A stretch of DNA of 64,000 bases from JAOABV01 sp039801465 (GCA_039801465.1 JBDRUT010000010.1:1-64000), one strand, 5' to 3'. Counted from the first letter of the stretch, positions 1-8,650 are shown. Made by a program: numbers and translations. The notes: generated by a model from the letters alone, not told the origin.

Positions 1-345
1 AGACTAAGCAACGATTATATTGTTTTGCTTCTCTTATGAGATATAAATTTAGTGTCCTCTTTTCTTACTATTAAGATTATAATTGGAGAAGATAAAATGT
101 AAAGTATTGACATATTTTCAAAGAAGATAAATTTTGGATTATTACAAAAATCATTTTACTGCAGTCGATAGGTCGAAAGAATTGTCGTTTCTCGCACTGT
201 GAAGATTTTTAATTCACTAATATTTCTTAACAAAACAGACTTTCCGTCCCTTTATGGCAAAGTTCAGTTGACTTTTGTGTAGAATTAATTAAAATTAATT
301 AATTATATTTATTGCTTTGTTTACCATTCGGATAATAAAATTTTG
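1..345. other. Non-coding leader stretch before rsmI
   Basis: I see no coding frame, RNA gene or strong hairpin here. The sequence is AT-rich with short low-complexity runs. The only site I can support is a possible promoter at 268-295 for rsmI. Confidence 0.5.
268..295 (+). promoter_or_regulatory. Possible sigma-70 promoter of rsmI
   Basis: TTGACT at 268-273 is followed after 16 nt by TAAAAT at 290-295. The predicted start of transcription is about 40 nt upstream of the rsmI start codon. The -10 box is weak and the region is AT-rich, so this could be chance. Confidence 0.4.
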
Positions 346-1038
346 ATGAGTGAAGAAACTTTATCTCCGGGATTATATATTATTAGCACACCGATCGGTA
401 ATCTTCGAGATATTACCCTAAGAGCTTTAGATGTCTTAAGGAAAGTTGATTTTATTGCATGTGAAGATACTCGTCATACAGGACTTTTATTAAAACATTA
501 TAATATCAAAAATAATCTCATCAGTTTTTATGAATACAATAAGAAATCACGAACATCTGAAATCATTAAGATGATAAAACAAGGAGCAAAAGTTGGTTTA
601 GTTTCTGATGCTGGGACACCTGGGATTTCAGACCCAGGATTTTATCTGATCCGGGCAGCGATTGCGGAAAATATTTTGGTTACTGCGATACCTGGGCCAT
701 CTGCACTTTTAAGTGCAATTGTGATATCTGGTTTGCCCAGTGACCGATTTGTTTTTGAAGGATTTTTGCCGAAACGCGAAGGCAGAAAACGAAAAAAACT
801 TATGGAGTTGAAAGATGAATCGCGCACAATGGTTTTTTATGATTCGCCCCATCGGATTATAAAATCGTTAATCACAATTCAAGAAATATTCGGTGACCGA
901 AAAATAGTTTTAGCCAGAGAATTAACCAAAAAATTTGAAACCGTGCTCAGAGGGAATATTAGCGAAATAATTAGTCAATTAAGCGATAAGAAGATAAAAG
1001 GCGAAATTGTTTTAGTAGTTGCCGGTAAAGAAAAATGA
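346..1038 (+). CDS. rsmI: 16S rRNA (cytidine1402-2'-O)-methyltransferase RsmI
   Basis: Cytoplasmic SAM-dependent tetrapyrrole-methylase-fold enzyme that 2'-O-methylates C1402 of 16S rRNA in the decoding centre. Family signatures seen in order: STPIGNLRDITLRAL near the N terminus, CEDTR(H)T, SDAGTPGISDPG and the IPGPSALLSA loop. The length of 230 aa is that of the catalytic domain without the extra C-terminal part found in some homologues. ATG at 346 is chosen over the TTG at 343 directly before it. It is followed 28 nt later by a CDP-alcohol phosphatidyltransferase in the same direction. Confidence 0.95.
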   Translation: MSEETLSPGLYIISTPIGNLRDITLRALDVLRKVDFIACEDTRHTGLLLKHYNIKNNLISFYEYNKKSRTSEIIKMIKQGAKVGLVSDAGTPGISDPGFYLIRAAIAENILVTAIPGPSALLSAIVISGLPSDRFVFEGFLPKREGRKRKKLMELKDESRTMVFYDSPHRIIKSLITIQEIFGDRKIVLARELTKKFETVLRGNISEIISQLSDKKIKGEIVLVVAGKEK

Positions 1039-1066
1039 ACATCACGATAGATTTGTAAATTAAATT

Positions 1067-1675
1067 ATGAAAGAAAGTCACAAGAATATTGGCCGCAGAT
1101 TTTTACTACCGTTAACTAATTTGATTGTTCGCTTAAAGATTGCGCCGAATACAATAACCCTAATGTCAATTCCTTTTAGTTTGCTTGCTGGATACTTTCT
1201 CTTTCAGGGACTCTGGTTTATTGCTGGTCCGCTACTAGTACTGGTTGCTTTATTTGATACGATCGATGGCGAAGTTGCTCGCAAGTCACAACGCATCAAT
1301 GTTAAAGGTGCTTTTTTAGATTCGGTAATTGACCGCATATCAGAAATTCTGATTTTCTTCAGTCTTTTTCTATACTATCAGAGAAATTCAATTAATATAA
1401 TAACTCTGTTTAATAAACAGGGACATTATATTATGACACCGATAATATTTTTAACCGGCTTCAGTTCTTTGCTAGTAAGTTATATTCGCGCACGGGCTGA
1501 AGGTATTGGTAAAGAATGTAAAATTGGACTATTTGAGCGACCAATAAGATTTTTGGTTTTAATTGTCGGTGTCATTATCTTAGGACCAAAATATTTTATC
1601 ATTGCGCTCACTATTATCTTGCTCGGCAACATCTACACAATATTTCAGAGAATTTTCTATGTTTTGCGTCAATAA
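1067..1675 (+). CDS. CDP-alcohol phosphatidyltransferase family membrane protein
   Basis: Integral membrane enzyme that moves a phosphatidyl or similar phospho-alcohol group from a CDP-linked donor to an alcohol acceptor in phospholipid synthesis. The family motif D-x2-DG-x2-AR-x8-G-x3-D-x3-D is complete: D64, D67-G68, A71-R72, G81, D85 and D89. Several hydrophobic segments follow (about residues 32-62, 94-106, 121-137 and 161-200). At 202 aa it has the usual size for the family. The acceptor (glycerol-3-phosphate, inositol phosphate or other) cannot be told from sequence. It lies between rsmI and hflX in one direction. Confidence 0.88.
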   Translation: MKESHKNIGRRFLLPLTNLIVRLKIAPNTITLMSIPFSLLAGYFLFQGLWFIAGPLLVLVALFDTIDGEVARKSQRINVKGAFLDSVIDRISEILIFFSLFLYYQRNSINIITLFNKQGHYIMTPIIFLTGFSSLLVSYIRARAEGIGKECKIGLFERPIRFLVLIVGVIILGPKYFIIALTIILLGNIYTIFQRIFYVLRQ

Positions 1676-1708
1676 TCTACCTCAACTGATGACTAATTGC
1701 TAATTAAT

Positions 1709-2944
1709 ATGGAACGCGTTTTACTCATCGGTATTGCTCGTTCTTCGGTTGAGCGTTGGAAGAAGATTGATTCCTTAGAAGAATTGGCATCTTTAACCCA
1801 AACCGCAGGTGGAGCTGTCGTGGAAAAAATTCTTCAAGTGAAAAAAGATTTAAATCCCTCCACGCTGCTGGGAAAGGGCAAGATTGAAGAATTAAAGCAA
1901 TTGTGTCATAAACACCAGATTGATTTGTTAATCTTTGATGACCCAATAACACCTTCTCAGATGCGAAACATTTCTGAAGCAACAAAAGTGCGGGTAATTG
2001 ACCGGACAATGTTGATTCTGGATATTTTTGCTCAGCATGCCAAAACTGCAGAAGCAAAAACACAAGTTGAATTAGCCCAACTGGAATATCGTCGGACAAA
2101 TCTTATCGGTTTCGGCACAGAACTTTCTCGTTTAGGTGGTGGAATTGGCACAAGAGGACCAGGTGAAAAGAAATTAGAAATCGACCGTCGCCGAATTAAA
2201 GACCGAATTGATACTCTGAATCGTCAATTATTGCGCATTGATAAAGAACGGGCAGTGCAAAGGAAAAAACGTCAACCGTACTTTAAGATTTCTTTGGTCG
2301 GTTATACTAATGCCGGCAAGTCAAGTATTATGAATCGGTTAACTGGCGCCCAAGTTAAAATTGCACCTTATCTATTTGCAACCCTGGACCCAAACACAAA
2401 AGCATTCAATTTAACTAAGCGTCTGAAGGTATTTATCACTGATACGGTTGGATTTATCAGAAATTTACCCCACGAATTGATTGCCAGTTTTCGTGCTACG
2501 CTTTCCGAAACCAAAGAAGCAGACTTAATTTTACATGTCGTCGATGCCAGCGAAGAAAATATTGAAGAAAAGATTCAAGTTGTGGAGAACACCCTTAAGG
2601 AAATCGGTTGCCACAACAAATCGATTTTGATGGTTTTTAATAAGATTGACCGCATCTTTGAACCGGAAATTATTCGACGCTTAAAGCGCAATTATCCGCA
2701 GAGCGTCTTTGTTTCGGCATTAACCGGTGAAGGTTTGGAGAAATTAAAGACCGAGATATTAAGGTTTGTAAAATCACAACATATCACGAAGCGAATTACC
2801 CTTCCTATAAAATATGGAAATTTAATAAGTAAAATCTATGAAACTTGTGAAGTTATTAGACGTATCGATAAAGACGAAAAAGTTATTCTTACTGTCAGAG
2901 GCTATAAATCAGACTTGCTCAAACTTTCTAAGGAGTTAAACTAA
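1709..2944 (+). CDS. hflX: Ribosome-associated GTPase HflX
   Basis: HflX binds the 50S subunit and splits stalled or hibernating ribosomes. It has the N-terminal HflX domain, a coiled-coil linker around LGGGIGTRGPGEKKLE, then the G domain: P-loop GYTNAGKSS from about residue 198, DTVGFI as G3 and NKID as G4. A C-terminal TGS-like tail follows. ATG at 1709 is preferred to the in-frame TTG at 1697. A diverged copy of the last 13 codons lies immediately downstream (2966-3027). The length of 411 aa is normal for the family. Confidence 0.95.
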   Translation: MERVLLIGIARSSVERWKKIDSLEELASLTQTAGGAVVEKILQVKKDLNPSTLLGKGKIEELKQLCHKHQIDLLIFDDPITPSQMRNISEATKVRVIDRTMLILDIFAQHAKTAEAKTQVELAQLEYRRTNLIGFGTELSRLGGGIGTRGPGEKKLEIDRRRIKDRIDTLNRQLLRIDKERAVQRKKRQPYFKISLVGYTNAGKSSIMNRLTGAQVKIAPYLFATLDPNTKAFNLTKRLKVFITDTVGFIRNLPHELIASFRATLSETKEADLILHVVDASEENIEEKIQVVENTLKEIGCHNKSILMVFNKIDRIFEPEIIRRLKRNYPQSVFVSALTGEGLEKLKTEILRFVKSQHITKRITLPIKYGNLISKIYETCEVIRRIDKDEKVILTVRGYKSDLLKLSKELN

Positions 2945-2965
2945 ACTTTGTAAAGTTCTTTTGAT

Positions 2966-3027
2966 GCTATAAACCAGATTTGCTAAAACTTACCAAGGAG
3001 TTAGATGAAACTCTATAGAGTTCTTTT
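2966..3027 (+). repeat. Degenerate second copy of the hflX 3' end
   Basis: Positions 2966-3027 align without gaps to 2901-2962, the last codons of hflX plus 18 nt beyond its stop, with 51 of 62 bases identical (my count). Read in the matching frame the copy gives YKPDLLKLTKELDETL then stop, against YKSDLLKLSKELN then stop in hflX. The offset is 65 nt, so the copy is not in the hflX frame. It is a remnant and not an expressed gene. Confidence 0.85.
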
Positions 3028-3056
3028 ATTTCAATTTCAGCAACTAATCGTTCAAG

Positions 3057-3085
3057 TTGACTTCAACACTATTCTAAGATAAAAT
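3057..3085 (+). promoter_or_regulatory. Sigma-70 promoter abutting the flavin reductase start codon
   Basis: TTGACT at 3057-3062, a 17-nt spacer and TAAAAT at 3080-3085. Only 5 nt separate the -10 box from the ATG at 3091, so transcription should start at or next to the start codon and give a leaderless mRNA. No Shine-Dalgarno sequence is present. Confidence 0.7.
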
Positions 3086-3090
3086 TTATT

Positions 3091-3639
3091 ATGGAAAAAT
3101 TATCAATAAATGATGCTTCAAAATTGTTTTCCAGTTTCTGTGGTTTTCCCACAGTTTTAGTTACAAGTTACCAAAGCGGTCTTCTAAATAAATATAAATC
3201 CGTTTCAGATGAGAATAATATTATTACAGTCACGCTGATTCATATTTTTTCATTTTCGCCACCATTAATTGGAATCGGAATTAAACCAGAAAGATATTCG
3301 TATCATCTAATACGACAGAGCAAAGAGTTTGTGATTAATATACCAATGAAAGATTTATTATCAGCGACTATCTTCTGTGGTACTAAGTCCGGACGAGATG
3401 TGGATAAATTTAAAGAGACTGGTCTGACAAAGGAGCCGTCTTTATCTGTGCAGACTATTAGTATTAAAGAATGTCCGGTGAATATTGAATGTAAGGTTGT
3501 GAAAGAAATTGATTGCGGCGACCGAACTTGGTTTATCGGTGAAATCATTAATGGGAAAATCGCTAAAGACTATAGATTAGAAGATACAATTCTATATTGG
3601 CGCGGTATCTATCGGCTACCAGGACAAATCATTAAGTGA
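3091..3639 (+). CDS. Flavin reductase-like (FMN-binding split-barrel) protein
   Basis: A 182-aa protein of the DIM6/NTAB flavin reductase family. It binds FMN in a split beta-barrel and typically reduces flavin or acts as a flavoprotein partner. Seen: the early segment with PTVLVTS, the SFSPPLIGIGIKPERYS substrate/flavin region, EFVINIP, and FCGTKSGRDVDKFKETGLT, which matches the family pattern of a conserved C-G-x-S/T-G-R-D-x-DKF. It has its own promoter and probably a leaderless mRNA. The physiological substrate is not evident; neighbours are unrelated. Confidence 0.88.
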   Translation: MEKLSINDASKLFSSFCGFPTVLVTSYQSGLLNKYKSVSDENNIITVTLIHIFSFSPPLIGIGIKPERYSYHLIRQSKEFVINIPMKDLLSATIFCGTKSGRDVDKFKETGLTKEPSLSVQTISIKECPVNIECKVVKEIDCGDRTWFIGEIINGKIAKDYRLEDTILYWRGIYRLPGQIIK

Positions 3640-3643
3640 TAAA

Positions 3644-3726
3644 ATGAAAAATTTGACATCCGCAGATTGTAGAATTTTTAGATAGTATAAGAATTGCATA
3701 AAGGTTAATGATTATAGACCACACTT
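3644..3726 (+). repeat. Degenerate second copy of the 5' end of the downstream envelope gene
   Basis: The sequence from ATG at 3644 aligns to the first about 85 nt of the gene starting at 3736. Translated, the copy reads MKNLTSADCRIFR, stop, YKNCIKVNDYRPHL, against MKISISAEFRSFGR and YKNGIMIKNYRTHF in the gene. The shared TAAGTGATAAA just before both starts shows the repeated unit (about 92 nt) spans the gene junction. Confidence 0.75.
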
Positions 3727-3735
3727 AAGTGATAA

Positions 3736-6681
3736 ATGAAAATATCAATATCCGCAGAATTTAGAAGTTTTGGACGATATAAGAATGGCATAATGATTAA
3801 GAATTACCGAACGCACTTTAGCCAAAAGATAATGATTTTTGGCTTTATCTCGTTTCTATTTTTTAATTTCGGATTTGCGCAATACTATTTCAGTAAAAAT
3901 AAAGTCCAGTATCAAGATTTTAATTTTAAGATATTAACCACATCCCATTTTAATATCTATTTTTATGAAGGAGGTGAAGCACTGGCTGAATATGCCGCAA
4001 AATATGCAGAAGACTTTTATCAGAAGATTTCTTCCGGCCTGAAAACAGAAATTAAAAGCAAGATTCCGCTCATTATCTATAACTCACCAAATGAGTTTGG
4101 TCAGACCAATATCATCTTAGATATTATTGAAGAATCAGTTGGCGGATTTTCCGAATTGTTTAAGAACCGAGTAGTTGTGCCATTTAATGGCTCGTATAAG
4201 GAATTCCGAATTGTTTTAGAACATGAAATAACCCATATCTTTGAATTCGAACTGTTTTATAAACCGCGATTGGCATCAATTTTTACTTTGGTTAGCGATT
4301 TTCAGATTCCACTATGGGTCGCTGAAGGTCTTTCCGAATTTCTTTCATCAGAAGAAAAACCTGAGGTCTTTAGTGAAGTATACCTGCGGGACTTGATGCT
4401 TAATAATCAATTTGTCGGATTGGATAAATTAAACGATGCGATGGGATATATTAACTATCGAATCGGCGAAGCGTTCTTCCGATATATTAATGAGATGTAT
4501 GGACGACAAAAAGTTTTTGAGTTTATCTACTCGCTGAAGGCAAAACGCAACTTGGAATCAGCGTTTAAGGAGTCTTTTGGTATCAGTGTATCAAAAATGA
4601 GTCAAAAGTTAGAAGACTACTTAAAGATTAAATACTGGCCATTGATTGCTAAAAAAGATAATTTTTCAATTGCTAATGTTTTGACCAACCATGTCACTGA
4701 AGGTGCAATTTATAATACCGCACCAGCAATTTCGCCGGCTGGAACTAAAATTGCTTTTATCTCAGACCGTAATGGCTATACTGATGTTTATGTTATCTCG
4801 GCAATTGATGGCAAAATTCTCAAGCATCTGCTGAAAGGTGAACGGAGTAGTGGTTTTGAAACGGTTTCAATTTTACGCGGTGGTTTGTCTTGGTCAAGTG
4901 ATGAACAAAAAATTGTTTTAATCGCCAGAACACATGGTCGAGATAATCTGGTGATTATTGACTATCCATCGGGTAAAGTTAAGAAAAGATTCTCTTATAA
5001 TCTTGATGGTATCCACTCACCCTGTTTTTCACCAGATAATCAAAAGATTGCTTTTGTCGGATTAAAAAATGGTTATGCAGACATCTATACTGCTGATTTG
5101 TCGGATGGAAGTCTAAACCGCATTACTTATGATTATTATGAAGACCGCGACCCGCATTTTTCTGCTGACGGCAAAGAGATTGTTTTTGTTTCCGACCGAC
5201 CGGATTTTGATAACTGGGTGCCCGGTAATTATGGAATATTTAAAACTATAATCAATACTCAAAATGCAGAAAAATTGTCAGGAGTTCAGCGGATTATAGG
5301 CATTCCCCGAGCGGATTATCTTGCCCATCCGATTTTCTCTTCAGATGGCAGATATTTAATCTATACTGCTGAAGACCGAACTTATGAAAAATTTGGTGAC
5401 GATAACATCTCTTTATACATCTATTCTTTGGTTGACCAAACCATAACTCACAAAACGGATTTTATTAGCGGTGTGTATTATCCGTCAATATCGCAAAATG
5501 ATAGTATATTAGCCTTTAGTTATTATACAAACCAGGGTTGGGATGTTTGTGTAATAAGAGACCCATTTTCTCAAATTCCCCGGATAAAACCAATAGCAAA
5601 GCCAATAGATATTGTTGCAATGCCTAAATCATCAGAAATTTATCAAGCCACAGGCATTGATTATAATAAAGTTAGTGCATATCAATTTACTTTAACGCCG
5701 GATTACGGAATTGGTTCTGCCGGCTATTCGACTCAAGGTGGTTTTTCTGGAATCGTGAACTTAGTGCTAAGTGATGTCTTAGGAAATCACAGATTTTACT
5801 TACAAACTGAACTGTATAAAGATATTTCTAACTCTAATATCTTCTTTTACTATTGGAATTTAAACAAACGGACTGATTGGGGTTTGGGCTTAATCCAATA
5901 TTTTGATTATTTTGGAAGATATCCAGACTCAATTCATATTATTCGCAATCGCGGTGCTGAATTGTTTAGTTCTTATCCCTTAGATAAATTTACACGATTT
6001 GAACTCGGAACTATTGGATATTGGAGTGATAACTACTTAGTAAATTTTTCTAATGGCCAATATGACTATAGTAAAGATAGAACTCTTCTTTTATCCGAGG
6101 CATTTGTTTTTGATAATACTATTTGGAGTGATTGGGGCCCAATAAAAGGTATACGCACGCGTTTAGAAACTTATCAAACCTTACCTTTTTCCAGTTATAA
6201 ATTTTATACGACCTATTTAGATTTTAGAAACTATTTTAAGTTATCGAAGAGATATACATTAGCCAATTGGATATTCGGTATCAGTAGTTTCGGTTTGAAT
6301 CCCGAACTATTTTATTTAGGTGGCGAAAATATTCGGGGTTATGATTATGGAGAGTTTTACTATCAACCAAGTAATAAAGTTCTTATGGCAATAATTGAGT
6401 TGCGTCATCCTTTCATTGACCGATTAAAGATTGCCTATCCAATACCGATTGACATCAGAAATATCCGGGGCGTAACATTTTTCGATGCTGGTATGGTATT
6501 TAATGAACCAGTAATAATTTATCGGTCCGGCAGCGGTTTTGAAGACTTAAAATTAGGCGTCGGAGCCGGACTTAGAATTCAAATCTCTTATTTTATATTA
6601 AAATTTGATTTTGCCAAACCACTTTCTCAAACTCCAAACCGGAATTGGAAGTTCTATTTTAGTATTGGGACTGACTTCTAA
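3736..6681 (+). CDS. Peptidase MA-like / TolB-propeller / Omp85-type barrel fusion protein
   Basis: A 981-aa exported envelope protein. A hydrophobic signal segment (about residues 32-49, ending FGFAQ) is followed by a zinc-metallopeptidase-like domain with HEITH at 163-167 and WVAEGLSEF from 194 (the glutamate zinc-ligand region of gluzincins). Next comes a PD40/TolB-like beta-propeller (about 310-620, repeated ISPAGTKIAFISDRNG, FSPDNQKIAF and FSADGKEIVFVSDR blades). The C-terminal region (about 640-981) looks like an outer-membrane beta-barrel with an Omp85-like end: GGENIRGYDYGEF, FFDAGMVF, GVGAGLRIQ and a terminal aromatic F. The start could also be ATG 3793 or 3832, closer to the signal peptide. 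Proteolytic activity is inferred from the motif only. Diverged copies of both its ends lie in the flanking spacers. Confidence 0.85.
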   Translation: MKISISAEFRSFGRYKNGIMIKNYRTHFSQKIMIFGFISFLFFNFGFAQYYFSKNKVQYQDFNFKILTTSHFNIYFYEGGEALAEYAAKYAEDFYQKISSGLKTEIKSKIPLIIYNSPNEFGQTNIILDIIEESVGGFSELFKNRVVVPFNGSYKEFRIVLEHEITHIFEFELFYKPRLASIFTLVSDFQIPLWVAEGLSEFLSSEEKPEVFSEVYLRDLMLNNQFVGLDKLNDAMGYINYRIGEAFFRYINEMYGRQKVFEFIYSLKAKRNLESAFKESFGISVSKMSQKLEDYLKIKYWPLIAKKDNFSIANVLTNHVTEGAIYNTAPAISPAGTKIAFISDRNGYTDVYVISAIDGKILKHLLKGERSSGFETVSILRGGLSWSSDEQKIVLIARTHGRDNLVIIDYPSGKVKKRFSYNLDGIHSPCFSPDNQKIAFVGLKNGYADIYTADLSDGSLNRITYDYYEDRDPHFSADGKEIVFVSDRPDFDNWVPGNYGIFKTIINTQNAEKLSGVQRIIGIPRADYLAHPIFSSDGRYLIYTAEDRTYEKFGDDNISLYIYSLVDQTITHKTDFISGVYYPSISQNDSILAFSYYTNQGWDVCVIRDPFSQIPRIKPIAKPIDIVAMPKSSEIYQATGIDYNKVSAYQFTLTPDYGIGSAGYSTQGGFSGIVNLVLSDVLGNHRFYLQTELYKDISNSNIFFYYWNLNKRTDWGLGLIQYFDYFGRYPDSIHIIRNRGAELFSSYPLDKFTRFELGTIGYWSDNYLVNFSNGQYDYSKDRTLLLSEAFVFDNTIWSDWGPIKGIRTRLETYQTLPFSSYKFYTTYLDFRNYFKLSKRYTLANWIFGISSFGLNPELFYLGGENIRGYDYGEFYYQPSNKVLMAIIELRHPFIDRLKIAYPIPIDIRNIRGVTFFDAGMVFNEPVIIYRSGSGFEDLKLGVGAGLRIQISYFILKFDFAKPLSQTPNRNWKFYFSIGTDF

Positions 6682-6814
6682 TATCCATTTTCAATTATTT
6701 TCAATTATAAAATTCTCTTGATGCTTGTCGCCTGATCCTCAACGCCTTATGCTAAAAATCTAATAACTTCTAATCGCTCTCTCCAATTATAAAATCCGCT
6801 CTACTGGGTTTTAT

Positions 6815-6850
6815 GAGAAATTCTATTTTAGTATCGGTTCTGATTTATAA
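6815..6850 (+). repeat. Degenerate second copy of the 3' end of the envelope fusion gene
   Basis: Reads E-KFYFSIGSDL-stop, against W-KFYFSIGTDF-stop at the end of the gene ending at 6681. Four codon differences are synonymous (AAG/AAA, ATT/ATC, GGG/GGT, GAC/GAT) and two are conservative (T/S, F/L). The intact copy is 169 nt upstream. Confidence 0.75.
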
Positions 6851-7191
6851 AGCATTCCTTAAATTATAAAGTGTTATCCAATCTGCTTTCTTTGTGGGTA
6901 ACAAGCAATGTTATTATAATCGCCATAAAAATTCTTGGTATTAAAGAAATTTAATCTGCCGTTTAATACTATATGGTTTTAATAACTTGCCAACGGTCCA
7001 ATTAATTGAAACATCTATATTAACGCGATTTAACCCATTGATTAATAATAAGTTTTTATATTATCTCTGACTATATTATTAATAAAATTTGGCATAACAA
7101 AATGCCTTCAGCGCTAAAAATCACAAAAAACGAAAAGGAAAAAAACGAAACATCAAAATTAGGAATGTAAAATTGATAAGGAGGAATAAAT

Positions 7192-7383
7192 GTGGCTCAA
7201 TTTGAATCGAAAAGGGCAAGATCTTAAAGTATTATTATTTTTACTTTCTAAGTCGTAATGCTTGCAAGTAATAACAAGAAAACTAATATCGACCCAATAT
7301 CAGTTGCCAGAAACCAGAATTCTTCACCGGTTTTTGATATAACCCGGATTCAAGCCAAAAGTCAAAGTTTCTTTCTGAAATAG
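7192..7383 (+). pseudogene. Possible frameshifted remnant of a small secreted protein gene
   Basis: AAGGAGG precedes an ATG at 7192 that opens a 22-codon frame (MWLNLNRKGQDLKVLLFLLS, a basic then hydrophobic start like a signal peptide). Just past its stop, a second frame starts at 7258 and runs 41 codons (MLASNNKKTNIDPISVARNQ and on) to a stop at 7381-7383. A single frameshift would join them. No family is recognised; both frames could also be chance. Confidence 0.35.
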
Positions 7384-7530
7384 TGGCGGAGTTTTGAACA
7401 AATTCTGTTGTAGCCTGTTTGAAAAATAACCTTACAAATAAACAAAGCCATGTCTTAAGAATAGTTCTCGAAGCTTTTGGTTTCTAAAAGGTTAGAAATA
7501 GACTTTAAGATATTATATTAGACAATTAAG

Positions 7531-7620
7531 CTAACCGATAGGCGACCTGGTATGGGGTTTTTAGGGTAATAAATGGCTTTTAATACCCAGAGATTTGGCT
7601 GGTCCGACCCTAGCCCTGCG
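7531..7620 (+). ncRNA. Copy 1 of a dispersed GC-rich element, possible structured RNA
   Basis: Contains GATAGGCGACCTGGTATG at 7537-7554, which is identical to the reverse strand of 50670-50687, preceded in both by GCTAAC plus one variable base. Both copies end with ACCCTAGCCC about 53-63 nt further on (7607-7616 here). Between them is a potential hairpin GGGTA...TACCC. It is a GC-rich island in AT-rich surroundings. It could be a small RNA gene or a non-autonomous repeat; no known RNA family is recognised. Confidence 0.45.
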
Positions 7621-7795
7621 TAAAAACCTTTTTGCCCATTCTAATTTTCTAAGTTAACCTTTTAACCTTAATAATCTTAGATAAACCGTTTAACCAAATC
7701 GAATCTCTTTTTGCTTAAAATATCCGGGTCAATACTTTTGTTATAAACCTTAAATAAACCGAAACACAGAATTTTGGTAGATGAGATTGTGTCTC

Positions 7796-7823
7796 TTGAC
7801 TTTTAGATGCATTTAAGTATAAT
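7796..7823 (+). promoter_or_regulatory. Sigma-70 promoter of the 3D-domain gene
   Basis: TTGACT at 7796-7801, a 16-nt spacer and TATAAT at 7818-7823. The predicted transcription start coincides with the ATG at 7831, which decides the gene start against the upstream ATG at 7807 that lies inside the promoter. Confidence 0.75.
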
Positions 7824-7830
7824 TAACACT

Positions 7831-8586
7831 ATGATTTATAAACTGAAACCTTATGGACTGAATCAAATGCCATTGGAATTTTGGCAGAGAAGTAATACTT
7901 TTGGTAATAAACTGTTGAGAATTTTACCCGTTTTATTAATTTTTGAAATGTTTTGCCTTAATCGGCCAATTATCCAAAATGATGCGAAATATTTACAACC
8001 GACTGAAAATCAAAAGGTAAGCGAAAAAGAGCCAAGTTCAATTTATCCGCTTCTGGAATCATTAAAAGTTACTGATTACCGTGCTGGTGAAATGAAGTAC
8101 CTTGGTAAATTTAGGATTACTTTTTATTGGATTGTAAGAGAAGCTGATTATTTAGGACCTAAAACTACACCATTGTATTTAGAGAATGGTCAACTTTTGG
8201 GTTATTTCCCTTATAAATTCGTAAAGGATTTCAAAAAAGAGTCTTGTGCTGAGTTAAAAGATGGTAGACGCATTAGTTATTTGAAAAGAATTAATAAAGT
8301 TAGGGTTGTTAATGAATTTTTAGGTCATAGTGGCTATTGTATTACGCCAATGGCCTCAGTTGCGGTAGACCCATCAGTTATTCCGTTGGGTTCAAAACTG
8401 TTTATCCCGGTTCTTACCACTATTAAAAATGACCGGCATAATGGTATTGTTTATGCTCATGATATCGGTTCTCTAATTAATGGGCACTCAATAGACATAT
8501 TTGTCGGGTATAAGGAGAATGTTAATCTTTTAACCAGTGTCGGAATCAATAGTTCAAACCTGGTAGATGTCTATCTTCTGGACTAA
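7831..8586 (+). CDS. 3D-domain (double-psi beta-barrel) cell-wall-type protein
   Basis: A 251-aa protein with a hydrophobic N-terminal segment (LLRILPVLLIFEMFC), possibly a lipoprotein or signal anchor, followed by a C-terminal 3D domain of the MltA/RlpA-like barrel type. Seen: VAVDPSVIPLGSKLFIP, then YAHDIGSLINGHSIDIFVG, with the three aspartates that name the family (in DPS, HDIG and SIDIF). In relatives this fold binds or cleaves peptidoglycan glycan strands; catalysis here is inferred. ATG 7831 is preferred because 7807 lies between the -35 and -10 boxes; the mRNA is predicted leaderless. Confidence 0.8.
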   Translation: MIYKLKPYGLNQMPLEFWQRSNTFGNKLLRILPVLLIFEMFCLNRPIIQNDAKYLQPTENQKVSEKEPSSIYPLLESLKVTDYRAGEMKYLGKFRITFYWIVREADYLGPKTTPLYLENGQLLGYFPYKFVKDFKKESCAELKDGRRISYLKRINKVRVVNEFLGHSGYCITPMASVAVDPSVIPLGSKLFIPVLTTIKNDRHNGIVYAHDIGSLINGHSIDIFVGYKENVNLLTSVGINSSNLVDVYLLD

Positions 8587-8650
8587 TACACTTATTATCC
8601 TCCTTTAACAAAGCAAGACCCGACATACCTATCTAATTAAAAGTAAAAGA

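Larger units (their letters stand above)
6851..7795. other. Long intergenic region with a decayed small gene and a dispersed GC-rich element
   Basis: About 0.95 kb without an intact gene. It holds a short reading frame with a good ribosome-binding site at 7192 followed by a shifted frame (7258-7383), and a GC-rich element at 7531-7620 that recurs inverted near 50.6 kb. The rest is AT-rich with no hairpins I could support. Confidence 0.6.
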
